A DNA stretch of 25,413 bases, from NCBI GenBank assembly GCA_963787005.1, contig CAWBBX010000085.1, forward strand, positions 1-25,413, in the 5' to 3' direction. Both the position numbers and the translations under genes were made by a program. This document shows positions 14,685 to 21,474 of the stretch, piece after piece. Every line of letters starts with the position of its first letter. Within the stretch, counting starts at the first letter, position 1. The notes beneath the pieces were generated by a model. That model was not told the DNA's origin and made no database searches. It saw only the letters and a program-made list of their open reading frames with translations. The DNA is from FEN-1297 sp963787005 (GTDB lineage: Bacteria > Bacteroidota > Ignavibacteria > Ignavibacteriales > Ignavibacteriaceae).

Positions 14685-15692
14685 TTATTCCCACCAGCTG
14701 ACTATTTCAAAACTCGTAGACTTCAAATTTGCTTTTGCGTTGTTGATAGCTTGACTGCTGTAAATGAACTTTGAGTTACCGGTTGCCTTCATGTCAACGC
14801 TGTTTCCTACGAAAATGGTGGCCCCGTAAACACCGGCATTCCCGGTGGTTTTGGTCTCCACATTGGAAGGCCCGTAAACGATAATAATTCCGTTAAACGA
14901 AAAGTTACCGCTCATGTCGAGGTCACCGTCTACGATCATTATCCCGGAACCCTTAGCGGTTCCTGAAAAGTGTATATCTCCTTTTGCGTAGGTTATCTGC
15001 GGATTTTCATCTGTTCCTAATGTTATATCGGAGTAGGTACCAGAACCGATCGTATTATCGGCCGCGGAAATAAATTCGGCGGCTATGTTTGCCCAGTTGT
15101 TTGGATTTGGAATTGCTCTAACGCTTGGAGAACCTCCCTGTCCCATTATCCCGCCGGTTATGTTGGGTTTTAGCTGGTTAATTATATATGCACTATCCGG
15201 GGGAGTATCTACCGTAATTCCGGGCAAGGTGGAACTTGGTCCCGCGGTGCCGTCTGTATTGTGATCGTTACCGTCTATAGTCATGTTTCCGCTTAAATTG
15301 AGCCCCAGGTTGTTTGTAGATGTATACAAAGAAGAGTTGATATTAGGGATAGTAATAGGCTTTCTTTTCGCCCCAACTATAACTGTGTGTGTTATGCCGT
15401 TGAACTTGCCGACTGTTTTTATAGTCATATCGCTATCGGGACCGGAAATATAAACGTCGTAAGAACCGCCCATAAGCGAATTATCCGGAAAATTGCCGGT
15501 CATAGTTTTATCGTGCTTGAGTTTTTCCAGGTAAACGTCTATACCCGAGTCGGCTATTAATCTTGCCTGCGTTACGTTAAAATAATCTATGGATGTCTGT
15601 AAACCGCGCGACGAATTTTCGTTTAAATTCATTATCAGCACGGTGATGATTGTGGATATTCCCAGCGCTATAATTAAAATTCCTTTTCCCAT
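14685..15692 (-). CDS. PilX-like membrane-anchored protein with large beta domain
   Basis: 335 residues. An N-terminal hydrophobic helix (KGILIIALGISTIITVLIM, residues 3-21) is followed by helix QARLIADSGIDVYLEKL, as in PilX-type minor pilins. The rest is a long Gly/Thr/Asn-rich extracellular domain whose C-terminal half (ITYAKGDIHFSGTAKGSGIM, DLDMSGNFSFNGIIIVYG, NAGVYGATIFVGNSVDMKAT) shows regular beta-helix-like repeats like those of PilX/DUF7305-type proteins. No GFTLxE prepilin motif: only two residues, MG, precede a Lys-Gly-Ile helix start. The stop is a few bases from a spacer with the small acidic gene. It is the last gene of a three-gene cassette with 2-bp gaps, so translation is probably coupled. 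It should sit in the inner membrane or at a pilus tip. Confidence 0.7.
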   Translation of the reverse strand: MGKGILIIALGISTIITVLIMNLNENSSRGLQTSIDYFNVTQARLIADSGIDVYLEKLKHDKTMTGNFPDNSLMGGSYDVYISGPDSDMTIKTVGKFNGITHTVIVGAKRKPITIPNINSSLYTSTNNLGLNLSGNMTIDGNDHNTDGTAGPSSTLPGITVDTPPDSAYIINQLKPNITGGIMGQGGSPSVRAIPNPNNWANIAAEFISAADNTIGSGTYSDITLGTDENPQITYAKGDIHFSGTAKGSGIMIVDGDLDMSGNFSFNGIIIVYGPSNVETKTTGNAGVYGATIFVGNSVDMKATGNSKFIYSSQAINNAKANLKSTSFEIVSWWE

Positions 15693-15694
15693 AA

Positions 15695-16255
15695 CTAAAT
15701 ATTCCTTGGGTTTACTGTTACTTCCCAGTACGAGGTTAAGTATCTGAGTGAATCCTGGAAGTTTATTTTATCTGACGATTCCATCCAGATCTCTGCTTTT
15801 ATATATCTTATGCTGTCCGGTATGGTAGTTAAGGCGCCGTTCAGTTTCATGTAAGTAAATTTGAGACGGGTAAGCCCGAGCGACGGTCCCTTAGAGGTAT
15901 CATTATCGACGATTCGATAAAGAATTCTGTCGTGAGGATTTGGCGTGGCGGGAACCGCCGCCGGAACACTGGTACAAATTGAAACCAAGTTCACGCTTCC
16001 GTTATTGTCAATATCGGAATAGAAAGATATCTTATTTGAATCCGCTTCGGTTATTGCGCCGCTGCCGTGTTTGTAACCGATTTTTCGCAGATCGCTGCTA
16101 AGAATTTCGGCTAGTGTTTTTGAGTTGCCCTGAACCTGAAGGTCGAGGTCGGATGAATATTTTACTCTCCCCGAATAAATATTCAGGTTCAGAATCAGCA
16201 TTAATACCATTCCGCCGATTATTGTTGCGCCTAATAAATCTAAAATTGTGTTCAT
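15695..16255 (-). CDS. PilW-like membrane-anchored protein
   Basis: 186 residues with an N-terminal hydrophobic helix (LLGATIIGGMVLMLILNLNI, residues 7-26) and then LQVQGNSKTLAEILSSDLRKIGYKHG in segments. This layout (helix, LxxxLxxDLRxxGY, beta-sheet with GLTRLKFTYM and IKAEIWMES) is that of PilW-like minor pilins. A prepilin cleavage site is missing: the protein begins MNTILDLLGA with no Gly-Phe. The gene is 2 bp from its neighbours on both sides, so it belongs to the same operon. It would form the middle subunit of a pilin-like complex with the proteins at 16258 and 14685, which is inferred from gene order (PilV, PilW, PilX is the standard order). Confidence 0.7.
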   Translation of the reverse strand: MNTILDLLGATIIGGMVLMLILNLNIYSGRVKYSSDLDLQVQGNSKTLAEILSSDLRKIGYKHGSGAITEADSNKISFYSDIDNNGSVNLVSICTSVPAAVPATPNPHDRILYRIVDNDTSKGPSLGLTRLKFTYMKLNGALTTIPDSIRYIKAEIWMESSDKINFQDSLRYLTSYWEVTVNPRNI

Positions 16256-16257
16256 GA

Positions 16258-16743
16258 TTATTTCAATGTGAAAATATATGATAAAGAGACCGAATCGGGA
16301 CTGGCTAGATAATGACTACGAACGGTAACTACTAATTTCTTATAGAAAGTTTTTGTGGCGCTGATCTGGTCCTGGTTTGCAGCGCTTACATAATGAACAT
16401 AACAGTTAATGAAGTATTTCTCAAAATATGGTGCTGTTACTGTATCTTTAAATCCGCTGAAATCGTCCACGTCGTTAAAATTCGGGTATTTTTCACCCCC
16501 GTCGGGACCCATTACGGAACTGAGTGTAGACGGATTGGTCGTCGGGAAATTGATCGTAGTCTCGTCAAAGCTTTTAACCTTAGCTTCCTCTATAATATTA
16601 TCGGCGAGCGAAAAAGCGGTAAGGTAAACTTTGTTGCTAAGATCTGAGTTCTGCGATGTGATCATTGCGGAATTGAACCTTAATGCAACCAAAGCTAAGA
16701 GCATCATAGCTCCTATAGTGAGAAAAGTTTGGATATTTGACAT
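16258..16743 (-). CDS. PilV-like membrane-anchored protein
   Basis: 161 residues, first gene of the cassette. A hydrophobic helix (FLTIGAMMLLALVALRFNSA, residues 6-25) is followed by SLADNIIEEAKVKSFDETT, matching the PilV pattern (A..xAxxLxEExxxxxFD). A C-terminal beta region (FYKKLVVTVRSHYL, SVSLSYIFTL) completes a pilin-like head. As in its neighbours, no prepilin leader or Glu5 signature was seen. The start at 16743 is the only ATG consistent with the anchoring helix. The promoter is likely in the 180 bp to its right, where I see a TATAAT and a GG-N10-GA element. It is probably under control of the NtrC-type regulator encoded just upstream. Confidence 0.7.
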   Translation of the reverse strand: MSNIQTFLTIGAMMLLALVALRFNSAMITSQNSDLSNKVYLTAFSLADNIIEEAKVKSFDETTINFPTTNPSTLSSVMGPDGGEKYPNFNDVDDFSGFKDTVTAPYFEKYFINCYVHYVSAANQDQISATKTFYKKLVVTVRSHYLASPDSVSLSYIFTLK

Positions 16744-16788
16744 AAAAAAATTGCAATAAAACTGTTAATAATAATTAGTTAAGACGGT

Positions 16789-16811
16789 ATTATAGGCTCA
16801 ATAATTATGCC
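16789..16811 (-). promoter_or_regulatory. Candidate promoter(s) for the pilin-like operon
   Basis: On the minus strand there is a TATAAT (complement of 16789-16794) about 46 bp before the start codon, with no good -35 box 17 bp upstream. Overlapping it, GGCATAATTATTGAGC (complement of 16796-16811) resembles the sigma-54 consensus GG-N10-GC with GA in place of GC. Either could be the start; the sigma-54 option fits the adjacent regulator but has three mismatches to the full consensus. Confidence 0.3.
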
Positions 16812-16892
16812 TTAGAATTATTTAACGCAATTGTTGGAAATTTCGATTTAGAAGTGTTTTTTTACTACTGATAATGTTTTTCTGAAAGGTAT

Positions 16893-16920
16893 GGCGTCAG
16901 ATTTGGCGTCAAAACTGACG
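16893..16920. promoter_or_regulatory. Direct/inverted GGCGTCA repeats, possible regulator site
   Basis: GGCGTCA at 16893-16899 and 16905-16911 is spaced by 12 bp. The second copy continues into an inverted repeat, GTCA-AAAC-TGAC (16908-16919). They lie 3 bp past the end of the response-regulator gene and 150-170 bp ahead of the pilin-like operon start, the usual distance for an enhancer-binding protein. The match is by position only. Confidence 0.4.
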
Positions 16921-16923
16921 TAG

Positions 16924-18288
16924 TTACCGGCCCCTAATTTTCTGTAGACGTCTTTGCAGAGTACGCTCGCTTACACCTAGGATTAATGCCGCTTTCTGGA
17001 CGCTTCCGCCTGCATTATCCAAAACAAATTTAATATGCTCTTCAACCGCCTGATCTATAGACATTAATTTTCTTCCGGCTTTTTCCACAGTCCCGGATCT
17101 CAAATTATTTACGGGCAGTTCGAGACTTGTAACAGGCTGATTGTCCTTGTTTTTCGCGACCGTGTTATAAATAGTGTTTTCAAGTTCTCTAACATTGCCG
17201 GGAAAATCGTAGCTTTTAAGTTCCTCTATTGCCCCGGGTGCGAAACCGGGAACTCCTTTTTTATAAGTTGTGTTGCTTAACTTAAGGAAGTAGTTGGCGA
17301 GCAATATCACATCATCGCCACGGTCCTTTAGCAGAGGAAGCTGTATTAGGCCTCGATTAAGCCTGTAATACAGGTCGGCTCTAAACTCTTTTTCATTAAC
17401 CGCTTCTACAAGGTTTTTATTCGTAGCAGCAACTATTCTTATATCGAGCTGTATTGGTTTCGAGCTTCCGATCCTGTATATCTCATTATATTGAATGGTT
17501 CTCAGCAGCTTTCCCTGAAGTTCTTTGGAAAGCTCACCTATTTCGTCGAGAAATATTGTTCCCCCGTTAGCAGCCTCGAAATAACCTATCTTTTCGTTCG
17601 TAGCTCCCGTAAAAGAACCCCTCTCGTGGCCGAACAGCTCGCTCTCGAAAAGGCTGGGGGATATAGACGCGAGGTTAACCACTACGTAAGTATTATTTCT
17701 TCGCGGCGAGAGTTCGTGTATTTTTTTTGCAATCAGATCCTTTCCCGTACCGGTTTCACCCGTGATAAGCACCATCTCATTTGTCGGGGCGAAAATATCC
17801 ACAAGCTCAAAAACTTTGTACATAACCGGGGACGCGGTAATGATGTCGTTGAAGTTAGATCTTTTCTGCGGAGCTTTTGTCATTATAGACCGGTGAGAAT
17901 CCAATTCCAGCTCAAGGAGTCTCTGTTCCAGCGCTCTCTTTATTGTTAAGAACAGCCTTTCGATATCGGGAGGTTTGTTGATATACTCGTAGGCTCCCAG
18001 CTTTACTGCCCTCAAAGCTATTTCTATCTCGTCTACCGCGGTTACCATTATTACGGGGATAGTTGGGTGGCTTTCCTTTATCTTTTCGAGTAATTCCAGA
18101 CCGTTCATTCTGGGCATGTAAACATCCAGGATAATCAAGTCTACTTTCTGCTTCTCTACAATAGAAATTACATTAAGGGGATCGCTTTCGGTAAGTATAT
18201 TCTGATACCCCTCCTGCTGAAGAAGACCCTTCAAAAGGTCAAGGTATGACGGTTCGTCATCAACTACTAGTATTGAAATATTTCTCAT
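16924..18288 (-). CDS. NtrC-type sigma-54-dependent response regulator
   Basis: 454 residues with three domains. Receiver (about 1-120): acidic pair D10/D11, phospho-acceptor D55 in LIILDVYMPRMNG, T83 and K105. AAA+ sigma-54-interaction domain (about 145-370): Walker A GETGTGKD (177-184), GSFTGA (224-229, the GAFTGA loop with Ala to Ser), Walker B TIFLDE (244-249), and FRADLYYRLN (302-311). Fis-type helix-turn-helix at the end: QKAALILGVSERTLQRRLQK (431-450). It should activate sigma-54 promoters when phosphorylated by a histidine kinase that is not in the window. It is encoded directly upstream of the three pilin-like genes on the same strand with a 180-bp gap; regulating them is the simplest inference. 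It is divergent from aconitase. Confidence 0.93.
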   Translation of the reverse strand: MRNISILVVDDEPSYLDLLKGLLQQEGYQNILTESDPLNVISIVEKQKVDLIILDVYMPRMNGLELLEKIKESHPTIPVIMVTAVDEIEIALRAVKLGAYEYINKPPDIERLFLTIKRALEQRLLELELDSHRSIMTKAPQKRSNFNDIITASPVMYKVFELVDIFAPTNEMVLITGETGTGKDLIAKKIHELSPRRNNTYVVVNLASISPSLFESELFGHERGSFTGATNEKIGYFEAANGGTIFLDEIGELSKELQGKLLRTIQYNEIYRIGSSKPIQLDIRIVAATNKNLVEAVNEKEFRADLYYRLNRGLIQLPLLKDRGDDVILLANYFLKLSNTTYKKGVPGFAPGAIEELKSYDFPGNVRELENTIYNTVAKNKDNQPVTSLELPVNNLRSGTVEKAGRKLMSIDQAVEEHIKFVLDNAGGSVQKAALILGVSERTLQRRLQKIRGR

Positions 18289-18500
18289 ACTATCCTTCGG
18301 CCCTCCCGATATCGAGTTTTATATTTCGATAAAATATCCTAATAATCACAAACATAATAAAGTTAATGACAAATATCCTCAAGAATCTGACGGTTTATGG
18401 CACTATTTAGTCACCATTTCCGCGTATTCAAGCAATTTATGAGCCTTTTTGTTATTTTTACAATACTAATTGAATCAGAATTAATTTTGAGGAATAAATC

Positions 18501-20765
18501 ATGACAGCAAATATTGAAATGATAAAAAAAGTCTATTCCGGCTATAAAGACAAATTAAATAATGTAAGAAAAGTCGTTAACAGGCCTTTAACCTACGCCG
18601 AAAAAGTACTTTATACCCACCTTTGGGAAGATCCCAAAGCCGAACTTAAAGGAGGAAAAGATTATACGGAACTCGCACCCGACCGTGTGGCGATGCAGGA
18701 CGCGACCGCTCAAATGGCGCTGCTCCAGTTTATGTCGGCCGGCAGAAAAACCACTGCGGTTCCATCAACCGTTCACTGTGATCACCTGATACAGGCACAG
18801 GTTGGAGCTAAGCAGGATCTCGACAGAGCTACCACGGATAACAAAGAAGTTTACGATTTCCTCGAGAGTACTTCGCGCAAGTACGGTATCGGTTTCTGGA
18901 AACCGGGCGCGGGAATTATTCACCAGGTAGTTCTTGAAAACTATGCTTTCCCGGGCGGCATGATGATAGGCACCGACTCTCATACGCCTAACGCGGGCGG
19001 ACTCGGAATGATTGCCATCGGAGTCGGCGGCGCGGACGCGGTTGACGTAATGGCGGGAATGCCGTGGGAACTCAAATGGCCCAAACTCATCGGCGTTAAA
19101 CTTACCGGCAGGATGAACGGCTGGGTTTCCGCGAAAGATATTATTTTGAATCTTGCGGGTATCTTAACCGTAAAAGGAGGTACCGGCGCAATAGTTGAAT
19201 ATTTCGGCGAAGGCGTTTCTTCTATCTCTGCTACCGGCAAGGGAACCATTTGCAACATGGGCGCTGAGATCGGAGCAACAACTTCTATCTTTCCGTTCGA
19301 TGAGAAAATGGCCGCTTATCTTAGAATCACCGACAGAGCCGATGTTGCATCCCTGGCCGAAGGTCTCGCCGATGTGCTTACGGCGGATAAGGAAGTCTGG
19401 GCCGATCCGGAAAAATATTACGATCAGGTAATAGAAATTAATTTAAACGAACTGGAACCTCACCTGAACGGACCCTTCACTCCCGATAAGGCTTGGCCCA
19501 TATCGAAGATGAAAGATGCGGTTAAAGAAAATAACTACCCCGATAAGATCAGCGTCGCTTTAATCGGGAGCTGCACGAACTCGAGCTACGAAGACATCGA
19601 CAGGGCGACTAGCATCGCAATGCAGGCGATGAGCAAGGGACTCAAATCTAAATCGCAGTTTACCATTACTCCGGGCTCGGAGCAGGTTAGAGCTACAATA
19701 GAGCGAGACGGACAGCTTGAAAAATTAAGCGAGTTCGGCGGTACTATACTGGCAAACGCCTGCGGTCCTTGCATCGGAATGTGGAAGAGAATGGATATCA
19801 AGACCGGCGAGAGAAATACCATTGTAACTTCCTTTAATAGGAACTTCGCTAAGAGGAACGACGGTAATCCCGAAACTCTGGCGTTTGTGGCGAGCCCGGA
19901 ATTAACAACAGCTCTCGCAATCGCAGGCAGCTTATCTTTTAACCCTATCACGGATGAGCTCGTTAACGGAAAAGGCGAGAAAGTTAAACTCGATCCTCCC
20001 TCGGGAGAAGAGCTTCCGCCGAAAGGATTCCAGAAAGGAGCCGAAGGTTTCGTTCCTCCGGCAGAGGACGGTTCGGATGTGGAAGTTATTGTAAAACCCG
20101 ACAGCGAGAGACTACAGCTCCTTACGCCTTTCAAACCTTGGGACGGAAAAGATTACACCGACCTGCCCGTTCTTCTGAAAGCAAAAGGCAAATGCACAAC
20201 CGATCATATTTCAATGGCCGGACCCTGGCTCAGGTTCCGCGGACATCTGGATAACATCTCCAACAATATGTTCATCGGCGCCATCAACTACTTTACCGGC
20301 GACGCGGGAAAAGTTAAGAACGTGTTTACCGGCGAATATAAATCCGTTCCGGAAGTAGCTAGAGAATACAAAGCTAAAGATCAAGGATGGGTCGTTGTAG
20401 GCGACGAAAATTACGGTGAAGGTTCCAGCCGAGAGCATGCTGCTATGGAACCGAGATTCCTCGGCGGAAAGGCTATAATAGTCAAGAGCTTTGCCAGAAT
20501 CCATGAGACTAATCTTAAAAAGCAGGGAATGCTTCCGCTAACTTTTGCCGATCCTTCCGATTATAATAAGATTAAAGAAGATGATCTGGTAAGCATTGTC
20601 GGTATTACCGAGCTTGCGCCGGAGAAACAGTTGAAGCTGGTGATCAAGCACAAGGACGGAAGCAAGGATGAAGCGGTGCTCAACCACACTATGAACCCGG
20701 CACAGATAGGCTGGTTCAAAGCGGGCAGCGCACTAAACCTGATTGCGCAGGCTAACAAGAAATAA
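18501..20765 (+). CDS. acnA: Aconitate hydratase
   Basis: 754 residues, the length of Bacteroidota-type and mitochondrial-like aconitases. It interconverts citrate and isocitrate in the TCA cycle using a [4Fe-4S] cluster. Visible motifs are GTDSHTPNAGGLGMIAIGVG (substrate loop), IGSCTNSSYED (first cluster Cys), ANACGPCIGMW (the CxxC pair of cluster ligands), SFNRNFAKRNDGNPETLAF, and GDENYGEGSSREHAAMEPR of the swivelling domain 4. All residues expected for catalysis appear present. GAGGAA lies 7 bp before ATG 18501. It is followed 30 bp later by a strong terminator and seems a single-gene unit. The 212-bp spacer on its left is shared with the divergent regulator gene. The gene symbol is by function; the acnA/acnB nomenclature differs in this group. 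Confidence 0.97.
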   Translation: MTANIEMIKKVYSGYKDKLNNVRKVVNRPLTYAEKVLYTHLWEDPKAELKGGKDYTELAPDRVAMQDATAQMALLQFMSAGRKTTAVPSTVHCDHLIQAQVGAKQDLDRATTDNKEVYDFLESTSRKYGIGFWKPGAGIIHQVVLENYAFPGGMMIGTDSHTPNAGGLGMIAIGVGGADAVDVMAGMPWELKWPKLIGVKLTGRMNGWVSAKDIILNLAGILTVKGGTGAIVEYFGEGVSSISATGKGTICNMGAEIGATTSIFPFDEKMAAYLRITDRADVASLAEGLADVLTADKEVWADPEKYYDQVIEINLNELEPHLNGPFTPDKAWPISKMKDAVKENNYPDKISVALIGSCTNSSYEDIDRATSIAMQAMSKGLKSKSQFTITPGSEQVRATIERDGQLEKLSEFGGTILANACGPCIGMWKRMDIKTGERNTIVTSFNRNFAKRNDGNPETLAFVASPELTTALAIAGSLSFNPITDELVNGKGEKVKLDPPSGEELPPKGFQKGAEGFVPPAEDGSDVEVIVKPDSERLQLLTPFKPWDGKDYTDLPVLLKAKGKCTTDHISMAGPWLRFRGHLDNISNNMFIGAINYFTGDAGKVKNVFTGEYKSVPEVAREYKAKDQGWVVVGDENYGEGSSREHAAMEPRFLGGKAIIVKSFARIHETNLKKQGMLPLTFADPSDYNKIKEDDLVSIVGITELAPEKQLKLVIKHKDGSKDEAVLNHTMNPAQIGWFKAGSALNLIAQANKK

Positions 20766-20795
20766 ATCGAAATAAAATATTTTATTTATTATTCT

Positions 20796-20821
20796 AACCC
20801 CGGTTTACGCCGGGGTTTTTT
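20796..20821 (+). terminator. Rho-independent terminator of aconitase
   Basis: AACCCCGG (20796-20803), loop TTTACG, CCGGGGTT (20810-20817), overlapping a T-run ending at 20821. An 8-bp GC-rich stem with a six-base loop and T-tract is a textbook intrinsic terminator. Confidence 0.95.
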
Positions 20822-21146
20822 GCAAGAGTTAGGACAAAGTTAGTTTTGAAGGAATTATTAAGAAGATATAGTCTTAGCAATTTCCTTTTTCAAGTTCTCC
20901 ACCGGAGAAATCGGAGAAAATATCTTACCTCAACTTTCGCCTATGCAAAAAGGGGGATGCTTTTAAATACTGCCAATATATTTTCTATGAGTAAAAGAAA
21001 ATTAAATCAAATCGAAATCTCCTGAATTATAGTTGTTAAATTATCAAAAAAAGAAACTTGACTTGGAATTTCGGTTTTTAAAGATTTGAGAAAATGGAGT
21101 ACGATGTATCTAAATTATTTGAATTTGTATTTTTAGAAAAAAATCC
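20822..21146. other. Intergenic DNA, nothing recognisable
   Basis: An AT-rich stretch without a supported gene. It contains a short palindrome TTCTCC-ACC-GGAGAA (20895-20909). The minus strand has a stop-bounded 21-codon run ending at about 20858 that could be a gene remnant but is too short to judge. Confidence 0.5.
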
Positions 21147-21175
21147 TTGACAATTATAAATCAAAAATTTAGATT
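21147..21175 (+). promoter_or_regulatory. Sigma-70-like promoter for the surface-protein genes
   Basis: TTGACA at 21147-21152, a 17-bp spacer, and TAGATT at 21170-21175. The -35 is perfect and the spacing ideal; the -10 has two deviations from TATAAT. It leaves a leader of about 290 bp ahead of the GTG at 21475, in which I see no known riboswitch. Confidence 0.5.
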
Positions 21176-21474
21176 AACTCTGCAATGGGGATCAAAAGGG
21201 GGCCATTCAATTTATCTTCACCCTTTTTGTTTTGATTAAATAACACAACATAGTCTTATTAAAAGCTATATAGTTATGTACATTCAAGACAAAAATCTTT
21301 TGGGGCTGACCGCTTCAATAATCGATACTCGAAATCACCGTTATACCTCTATAACATGAACTGAATACTTCTTATTTATGAGGTATTTATCCCGACTGCC
21401 GGAAAGTGGAATACACCCGTCCCTGCTTTGCGTATTGAACAAATAAATAACCTAATAAATAGGGGGAGGTTATT

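Noticed and set aside
18394..18410. TGGCAC as a sigma-54 -24 element ahead of aconitase
   Set aside because: The required GC at the -12 position is missing at the correct spacing.
20855..20930. Stop-bounded 21-codon minus-strand run (SPVENLKKEIAKTISS end)
   Set aside because: Too short, without a start, and not matching a family I can name.
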